A stretch of 64,000 nt of DNA, from contig DAOVRZ010000014.1 in NCBI GenBank assembly GCA_030627905.1, forward strand, positions 1-64,000, in the 5' to 3' direction. The translations under genes and the position numbers were made by a program. Of the stretch, positions 16,741 to 25,437 are shown in pieces (position 1 is the first letter of the stretch; the number at the start of each line of letters is the position of its first letter). The DNA is from JAGMES01 sp023128035. GTDB lineage: Bacteria > Bacillota > Halanaerobiia > DY22613. The notes under the pieces are model-generated. The model made no database searches and was not told the origin of the DNA. It was given only the letters and a program-made list of their open reading frames with translations.

Positions 16741-17154
16741 TTAATCAATCTTTAAATCTATTTTTAAATCTTGAATAGGGGTTTCAGGCATAGTTCCAGG
16801 AGGATATACCCGATCAAAACCCATCTCCAAAAATCTATTTGTAACTTCATCAAAATCTTGTTTACCAACTACTAGATTACCACCTACATAAAGTAAAACA
16901 TCATCCAATCCTGTCTCTTTACATTTTTCGGGGAAACCACGACAATCTAACTCACCATGCCCATACAAAGAAGAAACTAGGATTGCATCTGCATTGGTTT
17001 CTACTGCAGCATCAATAAATTCTTTCTGAGAAGCCATCACTCCAATGTTGATTACCTTAAATCCTGCTTCTGATAATGCGTGATCTAAAATCTTGTTGCC
17101 AACTGCATGAACATCTGAGCCAATTACTCCAAGAATAAGTGTTTTCTGTTCCAT
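16741..17154 (-). CDS. glmS: Glutamate mutase sigma (S) subunit, B12-binding
   Basis: A 137-residue cobalamin-binding subunit. The DxHxxG cobalt-ligand motif is intact ([19 protein letters not shown]), followed by the Rossmann-like elements [27 protein letters not shown] and [15 protein letters not shown]. It binds adenosylcobalamin base-off and pairs with glmE. The glmS name here is for the mutase, not glucosamine synthase. Ribosome site AAAGGTGGGATTACC precedes ATG 17154. It is the first mutase gene, 20 bp after murI. Confidence 0.97.
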   Translation of the reverse strand: MEQKTLILGVIGSDVHAVGNKILDHALSEAGFKVINIGVMASQKEFIDAAVETNADAILVSSLYGHGELDCRGFPEKCKETGLDDVLLYVGGNLVVGKQDFDEVTNRFLEMGFDRVYPPGTMPETPIQDLKIDLKID

Positions 17155-17174
17155 GGTAATCCCACCTTTATAAA

Positions 17175-17987
17175 TTATTCAAATAAATTTAATTCCTGAA
17201 AATCCAAATTCATTCCCAATCGTTCACGCCCAATCTTTAAAAAATCCTTCGAAACATTACTCAATTGACTGGTAAGATAGATTTCATCTCCTTTTTTATC
17301 AGGATTAAGTAAACCCGTATCTGCTAGATCCCTTTTGATTCGCTCGGCAATCTCAGTTCCTGGAAAAATAACATTCATCTTTCCCTCAATTACCTTTTTA
17401 ATCGTTTCCATTAAAAAAGGAAAATGAGTACAACCTAAAATAAGTGAATCACAACCTGTGTTAATGAAAGGAGTCAAATATTCTCTTAAGATGCCCTCAG
17501 TCTCTAAATCTGATAACTGGCCCTTTTCTACTATGTCTACCAATTTTGGAGTAGCATGAGCCACAACCTCAGCATCAGGATTCAATTTATAGATTGCATT
17601 CTGATAACCTTGACTGCTCACCGTACCTTCTGTTGCAATAAGTCCAATTTTTTGATTCTTTGAAGATTGTACTGCTTCTTTAGCTCCTTCAGTAATTGGA
17701 CCGATTATTGGCACTGAAAATACTTCACTGGCTACATCAATAGCTGCGACAGAAGCAGTATTACAAGCAACAACAATATATTTAGCATCACATTCATTTA
17801 CCAAATAATCTATTATTCTAAGAGCAAAATCACGAACTTCCCATTGAAGTCTAGGTCCATAAGGAAAATGAGCATTATCTCCATAGTAGATGATATTTTC
17901 ACCTGGAAGTAACCTAATTACTTCACTACTAATGGTCAGTCCACCAATCCCAGAATCAAGAAAACCAACTGGACTTTTTATGCCCAT
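17175..17987 (-). CDS. murI: Glutamate racemase
   Basis: A 270-residue cofactor-independent racemase. Both catalytic cysteines are visible, in [13 protein letters not shown] and [13 protein letters not shown], with the conserved N-terminal [12 protein letters not shown] and [11 protein letters not shown]. Normally it supplies D-glutamate for peptidoglycan. Its location between a GntR regulator and glutamate mutase suggests it may also feed D-glutamate into fermentation, or share glutamate-responsive control. It starts 2 bp after the GntR stop, with the ribosome site GGAGGCGTAAGG inside that gene's end. Confidence 0.95.
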   Translation of the reverse strand: MGIKSPVGFLDSGIGGLTISSEVIRLLPGENIIYYGDNAHFPYGPRLQWEVRDFALRIIDYLVNECDAKYIVVACNTASVAAIDVASEVFSVPIIGPITEGAKEAVQSSKNQKIGLIATEGTVSSQGYQNAIYKLNPDAEVVAHATPKLVDIVEKGQLSDLETEGILREYLTPFINTGCDSLILGCTHFPFLMETIKKVIEGKMNVIFPGTEIAERIKRDLADTGLLNPDKKGDEIYLTSQLSNVSKDFLKIGRERLGMNLDFQELNLFE

Positions 17988-17989
17988 CC

Positions 17990-18961
17990 TTACGCCTCCT
18001 TTTTCTCCAAATCTAACATTGTCATTTTTAACATCTTAATCGAACCATGATCTGGTGTATAAGCAATCTCAATCAAATGCTTCTCTCCTTGTGTCAACAA
18101 TGCCACTTGATTATAACTATGTGGAGATACAATTATATACTCAAATTCCAGGACAAAGTCTTTTATGACTTCCTTATCACTACTAGTATTTACTTTTACA
18201 TTCACACTACCCAAACCAATCCGTGAAAGATTTTTTTTCACTTCTAATGCAAAATTTTCAGTAGAACACACTAATCCCACAGGTGCTCCTGTTGGAATTC
18301 GTGCAAGTTTAACTATAGTAGACATGGTTGGTTCTAAAGCAATCTCTACTAATTCTGTATTCAAACCAACCAAGATGTTTTTTAATTCAGAAAAATGAAA
18401 ACGAGTCGTAACAATCAAATCAACTGCACCCAAAGCCTGTCTCATTCGGTCTGGGTCTTCTTTTATCTCCTGAATCAAATAAGAGAATCTAGTTGCTTTT
18501 TGGCCTAAATCAATCTCATTAATCAATGCATACAATTGTTCCCGATTACATTCAACAAAAGCAACCCTTATATGATTCATCAGTTCTTCTTTCTCTTTTG
18601 CCCTTACGTAAGCAATTGTTAAGAAATCATCAAATGAAAATCCCAATTCCAATGCTTCTTCCAAAGCAAGATCTATAATTTTCAAAAGTTTATCTTTACG
18701 ACTAGGCTCTTTTATTCCCTCTATCTTTCCTGCTACAAAAGTTCCCTTACCTTGTTGTGAAGTTAGCACCTGTTCATCTTCCAATTCTTTATAAGCAACA
18801 CTAACTCTATTTCTACTAATCCTCAATTTTTCTGCTAACTCACGTTCGGTAGGCATCTTATCTCCTTTCTCGAGGATGCCACGGTTTATCATAATTTTAA
18901 TTTGCTCTTTAAGCTGAATATAAATAGGTACTCCACATTTTCGATCAATACGGAACTCCAT
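17990..18961 (-). CDS. GntR-family transcriptional regulator of the glutamate mutase operon
   Basis: A 323-residue regulator with an N-terminal winged HTH of the GntR class (YIQLKEQIKIMINRGILEKG, PTERELAEKLRISRNRVSVA, QGKGTFVAG, residues 12-80). The C-terminal 220 residues are not a UTRA or FadR domain that I recognise; they contain alpha/beta segments such as HIRVAFVECNREQLYALI, VDLIVTTRFHFSELK and GAPVGLVCSTENFA that resemble a periplasmic-binding or kinase-like sensor fold. Being first in the operon, it probably autoregulates. A loose dyad GGNNNAATNNATTNNNCC lies between the start and about 19010. Confidence 0.85.
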   Translation of the reverse strand: MEFRIDRKCGVPIYIQLKEQIKIMINRGILEKGDKMPTERELAEKLRISRNRVSVAYKELEDEQVLTSQQGKGTFVAGKIEGIKEPSRKDKLLKIIDLALEEALELGFSFDDFLTIAYVRAKEKEELMNHIRVAFVECNREQLYALINEIDLGQKATRFSYLIQEIKEDPDRMRQALGAVDLIVTTRFHFSELKNILVGLNTELVEIALEPTMSTIVKLARIPTGAPVGLVCSTENFALEVKKNLSRIGLGSVNVKVNTSSDKEVIKDFVLEFEYIIVSPHSYNQVALLTQGEKHLIEIAYTPDHGSIKMLKMTMLDLEKKEA

Positions 18962-19214
18962 TCAATCCCCCCTATACCAAATTGGTTCAATCCATTAGTC
19001 CAATTCTATAAGAAATAATTCGTCATAATTTTATAAAATCCTGCTAATTTCATAAAAAAAAATAGCGTTTTGCAATTTTTTTTAAACCATATTTTATATA
19101 ATTTTTTAATTTTTTATTATTAACAAGAAGGAGAATTCAATTAATTGTAGAATAAGTATATTGTTAAAGCTTTTTTAATTTTTGTATTTAAATAATTTTA
19201 AGGAGGAGATGGAA

Positions 19215-20111
19215 ATGAAAAAGTTTGCAAGTTATCTTTTAGTAGGGGTGATTTTGGTTCTGCTTATGGCTGGATGTTCTCAGATTACAGAGGTCAAAAA
19301 CACAATCCCACAGGTTAATAACCTTCCAGAACTTATCAGTGAGGATGCTGAAATTATCATTCCTGATGAATCAGCAGAAATATCAGTAATGTGGCAAAAA
19401 CCAACTCATGTTAATCTTACAGACATCGCAGCTTCGAGTTGGGGACTGTCTTCTAGCCGAGTGAATACCATCGCTAATGCATCAGATATGCCTGATGTAT
19501 ATCAATCTGGACTTGATAATGGTTATAATCAACAATGGTCACACGCCTATCTTTATTGCTCATTAGGATTTTGGGTCTGGGGCGATGCCGACGACGATTT
19601 TCATGATAATATTGACCAGGAAAGTGGAGAAATTGAGAGTCCTGAAGGCTTTAATAACAAATCAGCAAAATATTACTATGAACTCGGAGATCAATTTAAT
19701 GGAGATTGGTATCTAGGATATGCTATCCATTTCATCGAAGACGCATGCATTATTCTTCATACAAGTGATCCAACACTTGATATGTTGACTCATCATTTTG
19801 ATTTTGAAGAATGGGTTGATAATAACTGGAATAGTGGGCATAATTTTAGTAGCGCAGTAGCTAATGATGGCTATTATTATGCAGTTACCGATCTAAAGCA
19901 AGCCGTTCGTAATGCAGCGTATAATTGCAGTTATTGGACTAGTACTTTAGGTGAAACAGTTTGGGATAATTACATATCTTCAGGTTATCCTACAACTGCT
20001 GGAACTGGAAACTCAACCCTTGTAGCAAATACAAAAACAATGTTAATCCGCGCTTGTCGATATGCAAAAGGAACGATTAAATATGCTCTCGATAAATATG
20101 GACAATGGTAA
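19215..20111 (+). CDS. Zinc-dependent phospholipase C-like lipoprotein
   Basis: A 298-residue protein from ATG 19215, chosen because AAGGAGG lies 8 bp upstream. Residues 1-21 form a lipoprotein signal with lipobox LMAGC. The mature part has the metal-ligand pattern of the phospholipase C/S1-P1 nuclease fold: HVNLTDIAA near the N-terminus, then GYAIHFIEDACIILH and LTHHFDFEEWVD, matching HxxxD, H and HxxxE ligands. Such enzymes use three zinc ions to cleave phospholipids or nucleotides. The substrate here cannot be told. It would be anchored on the outside of the membrane. It is monocistronic, ended by a strong terminator. Confidence 0.75.
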   Translation: MKKFASYLLVGVILVLLMAGCSQITEVKNTIPQVNNLPELISEDAEIIIPDESAEISVMWQKPTHVNLTDIAASSWGLSSSRVNTIANASDMPDVYQSGLDNGYNQQWSHAYLYCSLGFWVWGDADDDFHDNIDQESGEIESPEGFNNKSAKYYYELGDQFNGDWYLGYAIHFIEDACIILHTSDPTLDMLTHHFDFEEWVDNNWNSGHNFSSAVANDGYYYAVTDLKQAVRNAAYNCSYWTSTLGETVWDNYISSGYPTTAGTGNSTLVANTKTMLIRACRYAKGTIKYALDKYGQW

Positions 20112-20138
20112 GCTCAATATTAATCTAATTCTGATAAA

Positions 20139-20176
20139 GAAAGCCCACCAGATAGTACTTAAACTGGTGGGCTTTC
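20139..20176 (+). terminator. Strong terminator after the PLC-like gene
   Basis: GAAAGCCCACCAG (20139-20151) pairs perfectly with CTGGTGGGCTTTC (20164-20176), followed by TCTT. Confidence 0.75.
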
Positions 20177-20207
20177 TCTTGATCCTAGATAATACTAAAC
20201 ACTTAAA

Positions 20208-20309
20208 TTACGGACAAACTGCTGGGATATTTGTTCGAGTACAATATTGATATCCGCAATGTGGTCCGCCATATTTTGGACACTCAATAAATACAATAAT
20301 TTTTTCCAC
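20208..20309 (-). CDS. Cysteine-rich 33-residue peptide
   Basis: A GTG at 20309, with AGAGGTG 7 bp upstream, opens a 33-codon frame containing four cysteines (IEC, HCGYQYC and AVC near the end), four Gly and three Pro. There is no signal peptide. The Cys spacing and hydrophilic N-terminus could suit a small metal-binding or disulfide peptide. A promoter-like pair lies at 20392-20420. The gene occupies an otherwise empty 380-bp gap. No family is recognised, and it was found only by reading the gap. Confidence 0.5.
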   Translation of the reverse strand: MEKIIVFIECPKYGGPHCGYQYCTRTNIPAVCP

Positions 20310-20391
20310 AATACACACCTCTTTTTTATAAAATTCTATATATTATATATTCCTCTAAAAAGATTAATAGTCCTCTTTTGGAATAAAAAAA

Positions 20392-20420
20392 TCTATAATT
20401 TAGCATTTTCTATTTTGCAA
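20392..20420 (-). promoter_or_regulatory. Possible promoter for the cysteine-rich peptide
   Basis: Leftward TTGCAA (20415-20420), 17-bp spacer, TATAGA (20392-20397). A closer TATAAT without a good -35 lies near 20340. Confidence 0.4.
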
Positions 20421-20436
20421 ATATAGATATTGCACA

Positions 20437-20466
20437 CAAAAAAACAGGCAAAAAATCGCCTGTTTT
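20437..20466 (-). terminator. Terminator of the amidase-GerMN-UPF0316 run
   Basis: Read leftward, AAAACAGGC pairs with GCCTGTTTT around an 8-nt loop and is followed by a T run. It lies 27 bp after the UPF0316 stop. Confidence 0.75.
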
Positions 20467-20492
20467 CGAGTCAAAGTTGGAATGCCATATTT

Positions 20493-21017
20493 TTACTTTT
20501 TCTTAGTCATCTTGATATAGCCGCCCATTGTGGAGCGTGCATCCATCACTGTAATAAAAGCATCCCTTTGAAAATCATGAATTACATTAATAATCTGATT
20601 CAAATTTTTGCGTAAAACAAAAATATTTAAAACTTTTTTTGGACCGATCAAGCCCTCTGCATCAAAGGTAGTTACCCCATAACCCTCTTCTCTAAGCAAA
20701 TTAGTCAATTCTACAGAATCATCTTTTAAAACGACCTGAACAGTTATATATCCTAAAGCTAACCTTTCTTCAATCTTACTTCCTACCATTATTCCACAAG
20801 CAAAACCCAAGCCGTATGCAATCAGATTAATCGGCTTATTAAGATTCTGAACAATCATTCCCAAAGCCGAAACATATATAATCACTTCAAAAAAACCAAT
20901 AAATGCAGCCTGTTTCCATTTTCCTCGAATCGTAAAGATCGTACGAATTGTACCCATTGAAACATCCACTGTTCTAGCTACAAAAATTAACACTGCACCA
21001 AATAAAATCTGCAACAA
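20493..21017 (-). CDS. UPF0316/DUF2179 membrane protein
   Basis: A 174-residue protein from TTG 21017 with AAAGGATG upstream. Three hydrophobic segments at residues 3-20, 35-57 and 62-80 include the conserved ARTVDVSMGTIRTIFTIRGK and FFEVIIYVSALG. The cytoplasmic C-terminal half is a DUF2179-like ferredoxin-fold domain (VELTNLLREEGYGVTTFDAEG, NIFVLRKNLNQIINVI). Function unknown; these proteins resemble the YitT/YebE group. It lies 27 bp behind the GerMN gene in the same direction. Confidence 0.85.
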   Translation of the reverse strand: MLQILFGAVLIFVARTVDVSMGTIRTIFTIRGKWKQAAFIGFFEVIIYVSALGMIVQNLNKPINLIAYGLGFACGIMVGSKIEERLALGYITVQVVLKDDSVELTNLLREEGYGVTTFDAEGLIGPKKVLNIFVLRKNLNQIINVIHDFQRDAFITVMDARSTMGGYIKMTKKK

Positions 21018-21044
21018 TTGAATTCATCCTTTCAATACAAAAGA

Positions 21045-21524
21045 TTATTTGAGTACTCTTTCATTAAATTCTAAGCTTTCATTTAAAATTAGATGACCAG
21101 CAAGGGTTTCTATTTTCTTACCCTCCACCAGAATCTGTACTCGTTCGATATCACGAAACTGACATAAGGTATTGACAATTGAATAGACTGTTAATATTTC
21201 GCCAGTACTCCCTCCCCAGTGATTTGTTACCAATTTTTCATTAAAATTTACAACACATAATTCATCAGTAACTTTTATATTTAAAACTCTAACCTCATTC
21301 GGAATGGTTGTAGATAATTTTGAATTAGCTGGCCCTTTTATTAATTCTTCTAAGGCTCCCTCTTTTAAATCTCCCATGACCTTTCGAGATTCTGCACGTA
21401 AACCAGCTCCATCTTCTACAGCAAAATATAATTTAACATTTCCCCCTGCCAAAAAAGTCCACCATACATAATAAATCCCTACAGCTATGATAACAACTAG
21501 AACGAGAGAAATAAATTTCTTCAT
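21045..21524 (-). CDS. GerMN-domain protein
   Basis: A 159-residue protein whose N-terminal 28 residues form a membrane anchor or signal (KFISLVLVVIIAVGIYYVWW). The rest is one GerMN domain: VKLYFAVEDGAGLRAESRKV, ELIKGPANSKLSTTIPNEV, LNIKVTDELCVVNFNEKLV and TVYSIVNTLCQFRDIERVQI. GerM carries two such domains and acts in sporulation and germination; single-domain versions often follow cell-wall amidases, as here. ATG 21524 overlaps the amidase stop (TGATG), so the two are translationally coupled; GTG 21527 is an alternative start. Confidence 0.9.
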   Translation of the reverse strand: MKKFISLVLVVIIAVGIYYVWWTFLAGGNVKLYFAVEDGAGLRAESRKVMGDLKEGALEELIKGPANSKLSTTIPNEVRVLNIKVTDELCVVNFNEKLVTNHWGGSTGEILTVYSIVNTLCQFRDIERVQILVEGKKIETLAGHLILNESLEFNERVLK

Positions 21525-23620
21525 CACTGGTCTTCACCACTTTCGAAAATTTGGATAAAATAGTCTAAAATCCCCTCATAGATACCCTGTGCAGCCTTTT
21601 GACGAAAATCTTCATCTACTAAAAGAGCTTCCTCTTCTTTTTTGGAGAGAAAAGCTACTTCAACCAGTGCTGCCGGCATTGTTGTATGATTTAGAACATA
21701 AAAATTAGATGATTTAACACCACGATCATAAAGTTGAATCTGATTAATTAATTGAATCTGAATAGCTTGAGCTAGTTGACTAGATCCCCCCTGACGGCTA
21801 GCAGAAATGAATGTTTCTGTTCCACCAGGCTCATCCCCCACAAAAGAATTACAATGAATACTAATAAAAATCTCTGCATTTAACTGATTAGCTAAATCAA
21901 CCCGTTCACCCAGAGTTGGATAAACATCTTTATCCCGAGTCATGATCACAGTAGCACCCATGCTTTTCAATAACTCTTTTGTTTTCATTCCTATATCTAA
22001 TGTAATATCTTTCTCAAATTTTCCGTTAGCAGAAACTGCACCCGGATCAATACCACCATGTCCAGGATCAAGAACAATCAACTTCCCAAAAAGCGGGTTC
22101 TGCCCTAAACCAACCTCAATTTTCTGTGATCTCTTTTCAGATATAACTTGATGACTTACATATTGTGTTAAATCAAAAACTATCCTTACCTTATCAGGAT
22201 ACTGATGCATTCTAATATTTTTGATAATCCCTTTTTCACTAAGAATTTGGTCAGTCTGAAGTTTAGAAATCGCTCCAAAAAGATCAACTATCAACCGATC
22301 TGGATTTGGTAAATACCAGGCATTATAGGTTATAGGGGTACTGGTTTTAATCACTATTCGTTGATTTACACCTTCCATAATACCAATACTCACCAGTTCA
22401 TTATCACTATACTCTTCGCCAACATCTAACAAAACTATATCAATACCATCTTCAGTATTTTTCTTAGTATCATCTAGTTCATCAGGCGTCTGAAATGGTT
22501 TTTCTTCTGGAAAATCCTCTGTATTTCCAGATTCTTTTACTTTTACTATTATTTCTTTAGCAGTTTCACCACGAAGAATGTTGTACTCAATTTTATCAGA
22601 AAGATCCAGAACTAATCGAGCAACTTGAGGTTCCCAGGACATTTGACTTGCACGAACTTTTTTTATTAAACTATGAGTAATAGATATAGTTTTCTCGGAA
22701 AGTTGTAACGTCTGATCCATAAGATCAATTACTAGACGATGAGGATTAGTTAATTCTAGTATCTTATAATCTCGAATTTCTCCAGTTGATTTAATGGATA
22801 TCCCTTGTTTTTTTAATTCAACCTCTCTAATCCCTGGAGCAAAAGCAACTTTCAATATAAATCCTTCAGAACCCATCTCTTCAGATATATCATATTTTAC
22901 TAAATTATTAAACTCCATGACAATTCGAACAGTCTCCGTATCATGCTGAGCAATCTTAACACTTTTAAAGGCATAAGTTTCTTCCAATAAACTAGTTACC
23001 TTTGCAGCTAAAGCGGATTCTTCTAAATCAATCACTAAACGATCTGGTGCACTTAATACATGCGAAGTAAATGGAATCTTCTTGGTCGAGGTGATCACTA
23101 AAGTTTCACCTGTTAAGCTTTCTTCATAACTCAAATCCCGCACCCAATTAGATGGCTTATAAACTTTAGCTATCTTCTTTTCATCATCCCATTTTAATAA
23201 TAAACCAAAATGTTGAGCGAAAAAATTCAGCGGAATCATCGTTTGTCCTTCAATAATCTGGGGTACAACCGATAATCTTTCATCATATATTCCGCTGATA
23301 GTATCCTGTTTACCTGGATTAATTGAAACTATTGGGTTATTTATCTGCATCCTAATCTGATATTCGCGATCAAATTTAAAATTAAGAACTTTAAGTAATC
23401 CAAACCATTCTATCTCTCCATCAAAACCTTCCACCACACTCCTTGCGGGAGCAAGAATCTCATCATTTTCTAATACAAATGGTACATCGTCGAACCTCTT
23501 ATCCAAAATTTGCATAGTCATTTTATCTAGAGCTAAAGCCTGCCGAGAGACTATTCCTCCTAAGACCATAATTATAACAAAAACAAATAATACATTATAT
23601 AAAATTTTACGTTTTATCAT
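21524..23620 (-). CDS. N-acetylmuramoyl-L-alanine amidase with AMIN domains
   Basis: A 698-residue exported enzyme. Residues 1-30 are a signal peptide; 32-155 form a copper-amine-oxidase-like stalk (FDDVPFVLENDEILAPARSV, GQTMIPLNFFAQHFG); about 165-255, 262-365 and 395-500 are three AMIN repeats (each with a LVIDLxx core) that bind peptidoglycan; 518-690 is the Amidase_3 catalytic domain. Zinc ligands are visible in VLDPGHGGIDPGA, the glutamate in EKDITLDI, the histidine in IFISIHCNS, and the catalytic glutamate in ALVEVAFLS. It cleaves the MurNAc-L-Ala bond. It is coupled to the GerMN gene, suggesting a role in spore or septal wall remodelling. Confidence 0.95.
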   Translation of the reverse strand: MIKRKILYNVLFVFVIIMVLGGIVSRQALALDKMTMQILDKRFDDVPFVLENDEILAPARSVVEGFDGEIEWFGLLKVLNFKFDREYQIRMQINNPIVSINPGKQDTISGIYDERLSVVPQIIEGQTMIPLNFFAQHFGLLLKWDDEKKIAKVYKPSNWVRDLSYEESLTGETLVITSTKKIPFTSHVLSAPDRLVIDLEESALAAKVTSLLEETYAFKSVKIAQHDTETVRIVMEFNNLVKYDISEEMGSEGFILKVAFAPGIREVELKKQGISIKSTGEIRDYKILELTNPHRLVIDLMDQTLQLSEKTISITHSLIKKVRASQMSWEPQVARLVLDLSDKIEYNILRGETAKEIIVKVKESGNTEDFPEEKPFQTPDELDDTKKNTEDGIDIVLLDVGEEYSDNELVSIGIMEGVNQRIVIKTSTPITYNAWYLPNPDRLIVDLFGAISKLQTDQILSEKGIIKNIRMHQYPDKVRIVFDLTQYVSHQVISEKRSQKIEVGLGQNPLFGKLIVLDPGHGGIDPGAVSANGKFEKDITLDIGMKTKELLKSMGATVIMTRDKDVYPTLGERVDLANQLNAEIFISIHCNSFVGDEPGGTETFISASRQGGSSQLAQAIQIQLINQIQLYDRGVKSSNFYVLNHTTMPAALVEVAFLSKKEEEALLVDEDFRQKAAQGIYEGILDYFIQIFESGEDQ

Positions 23621-23797
23621 ATCTACACTCCTTTATTACTACTCTTACCTCTACATTTAGGGCTTGAAATATACTTCTCGTTTATTGGTCGAATTTCCTT
23701 CAAAGATAAATTATTTTGGGGAAAATAGTGAGGATATGATAAGGAACAATCTTATGCAGAATAAAAATACAACTTAAAAGAAAAACTATTTCTATAA

Positions 23798-23922
23798 CAT
23801 GATTCGACCACAAAAAGTATTTTAGTCGCACTTGCATACCATATAAAGTACTGACCTCGCCAATTCAGTACTTTATATGGTATGCAAGCTCTTGTGTGAC
23901 TACTTTTTGTGGGCTAATCATG
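23798..23922. repeat. Large palindromic element, family A, copy 1
   Basis: 125 bp. The outer ends start CATGATTCGACCACAAAAAG and finish with the near-complement TTTTTGTGGGCTAATCATG. The inner stem 23832-23854 pairs perfectly over 23 bp with 23865-23887 around the 10-nt loop CCTCGCCAAT. Outer sequence is shared with 44043-44078 and 45155-45273, while the inner stem is unrelated to theirs. It sits between divergent genes, with the 175 bp to its left otherwise empty apart from the amidase leader. Confidence 0.85.
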
Positions 23923-23952
23923 ACATTAATAAAAAACTTAGGAGTGTTCAAT

Positions 23953-24414
23953 ATGAAAATAAAAGATCCTTTACTCTTGTCCATGTTTTCAGGAAGTATT
24001 GCCGCTATTGCAGCCAATTTATTTTTATACACTATTAATTACTTTCTACCAGGTGATAATATTAATATGCCAGAATTAACAGCAGAAATTTTTCTTAAAG
24101 TCGTACCTGAAAATATTGATATCATCACCAGAACCTTAGGGTTTATATGGAGTATGATAGTTGGCGGTATTTATTCAATTGTATATATTATTACCCTTTA
24201 TATAACTGAGTGGAATTGGTTTACTACTAAAGCAATTCTAGTAATTTTAGGAGAATGGTTAGTAGGAGCTGGCACTGTTATGAGTTTATTGACAATTGGA
24301 TTTTATACAAGAGATGAGCCAGCATCAATAGCAGCGTTTTTTATCGCTCATATCTTTTTTGCAATTATCTTATCACTTTTGGTGAAAAGATTCGGTGAAA
24401 AATTTACTACATAA
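23953..24414 (+). CDS. Hypothetical four-helix membrane protein
   Basis: A 153-residue protein from ATG 23953 (MKIKDPLLLSMFSGSIAAIA), with GGAGTG upstream; the open frame before it lies within the palindromic element. Four hydrophobic segments are visible at about residues 8-30, 64-88, 98-121 and 125-147. The opening KDPLLLSMFSG resembles hypothetical membrane proteins in other anaerobic Firmicutes, but no function is known. Its promoter would have to lie in or next to the palindromic element at 23798-23922. Confidence 0.6.
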   Translation: MKIKDPLLLSMFSGSIAAIAANLFLYTINYFLPGDNINMPELTAEIFLKVVPENIDIITRTLGFIWSMIVGGIYSIVYIITLYITEWNWFTTKAILVILGEWLVGAGTVMSLLTIGFYTRDEPASIAAFFIAHIFFAIILSLLVKRFGEKFTT

Positions 24415-24420
24415 TTTAAT

Positions 24421-24474
24421 TTTCATAAAAAGAATCCTCAGAAAAATACCTTCCCGAGGATTCTTTTTATGAAA
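24421..24474 (+). terminator. Terminator after the membrane protein
   Basis: A 19-bp perfect stem (24421-24439 with 24456-24474) containing AAAGAATCCTC/GAGGATTCTTT, followed by a T-rich stretch. Confidence 0.75.
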
Positions 24475-24561
24475 ATTATTCCAAGGATTAAAAGCCAAAA
24501 GTTAATATTTGTTCCTAACATTATGAACTCCGTAAAAAAGAATTACATCTATATTTGTCAT

Positions 24562-24687
24562 ATGAAAAAGTATAATATTACTTATATTGATCGTTTTGAA
24601 AAATTCCCAATCTCAGAAGCTAACTTACAAAAAGAAGTGGAAAATTTCATTTTGATTCTTAGGGAAGGCATTGGTGTAGGTAGATAA
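24562..24687 (+). CDS. Small ORF or gene remnant before a bidirectional terminator
   Basis: ATG 24562 opens a 41-codon frame (MKKYNITYIDRFEKFPISEA near its start, ending ILREGIGVGR) whose stop lies in the terminator stem, as expected for a real gene end. The frame is open upstream to 24469, inside the previous terminator. No ribosome site is seen. It may be the tail of a larger lost gene. I recognise no family. Confidence 0.3.
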   Translation: MKKYNITYIDRFEKFPISEANLQKEVENFILILREGIGVGR

Positions 24688-24738
24688 AATAAAGTAAGTC
24701 TCTACTTATTACAAAGTAGAGACTTACTTTATTTTATC
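24683..24738. terminator. Bidirectional 25-bp stem terminator
   Basis: 24683-24707 pairs perfectly with 24714-24738 (core GTAAGTCTCTACTT), with A/T runs at both feet. It serves the XRE gene on its right (leftward) and any rightward transcript on its left. Confidence 0.8.
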
Positions 24739-25247
24739 TAAATCTTTGTCCGTATTAAATTAATTATCTCTTCTGCTTCTTCTTCCGGCATATTAAGTGC
24801 AATCATACAAATCTCCCGTATTGCATTAAGACAATACATAATTGAATCTTCAAAATCAATAAGATCTACTCCTACTACTCTACCCATCTGTTCTAACTGG
24901 TCTTCCTCAAGCCTAGACTCTCCTTCTTCCACACACATAAGAACTTTTTCATCCATATCGACTTGTTTAGCAATATCACTTAAATCAATCCCCTGTTTCT
25001 CACGATAAGCACGAAGTTTACAACCATGGCCATAATATTTACCTTTAGTATCTATGAAAAAAATAGGATCAATATCAAAAAAGTTAGATAAAGCTGAAAG
25101 TAGACCAAATGAGGGTTGTCTTTTACCATTCTCCATTTGTGAAATATGACTACTTGTAACTCCTACTCCAGCTGCTACTTCTTCAAGAGATAACTTTTTT
25201 TTCTTTCTCAGTTTAAATAATCTTTCCCCAGAAAAAATACTAACCAT
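24738..25247 (-). CDS. XRE-family regulator with tandem HTH domains
   Basis: A 169-residue protein. A first HTH (residues 9-62: LRKKKKLSLEEVAAGVGVTS, HISQMENGKRQPSFGLL) is a standard XRE domain. A second, more divergent one follows at about 77-130 (LRAYREKQGIDLSDIAKQVD). The C-terminus is acidic and helical (MPEEEAEEIINLIR). It has its own perfect sigma-A promoter overlapped by a 7-1-7 dyad, suggesting autorepression. Targets other than itself are unknown. Start ATG 25247 follows GGAGGTGTGTACTT. Confidence 0.85.
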   Translation of the reverse strand: MVSIFSGERLFKLRKKKKLSLEEVAAGVGVTSSHISQMENGKRQPSFGLLSALSNFFDIDPIFFIDTKGKYYGHGCKLRAYREKQGIDLSDIAKQVDMDEKVLMCVEEGESRLEEDQLEQMGRVVGVDLIDFEDSIMYCLNAIREICMIALNMPEEEAEEIINLIRTKI

Positions 25248-25273
25248 AAGTACACACCTCCCTTTCCCATTTT

Positions 25274-25308
25274 ATTATAACTGGATAAGTATTTATTGTC
25301 AATAAAAT
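25274..25308 (-). promoter_or_regulatory. Promoter and likely operator of the XRE gene
   Basis: Leftward TTGACA (25297-25302), 17-bp spacer, TATAAT (25274-25279). The palindrome TTTATTG-A-CAATAAA covers the -35 box, a natural site for autorepression by the downstream XRE protein. Confidence 0.7.
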
Positions 25309-25437
25309 CAATAAATGTTTATGTTTAACTAGAAGTTAATTAATCTACTCGCTCACCTTCTGAATATATTATTTTATAATTTCATATAATAATATAGTTG
25401 TTTATAACTTCCTTAACAAAGATCCGTTGACTAGTAT

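Noticed and set aside
18962..19100. Cobalamin riboswitch before the glutamate mutase operon
   Set aside because: The gap is too short and lacks the B12-box; the first gene is a GntR regulator.
23640..23800. GGTCGAAT near the amidase start as another family A end
   Set aside because: Only eight bases match, with no partner arm.
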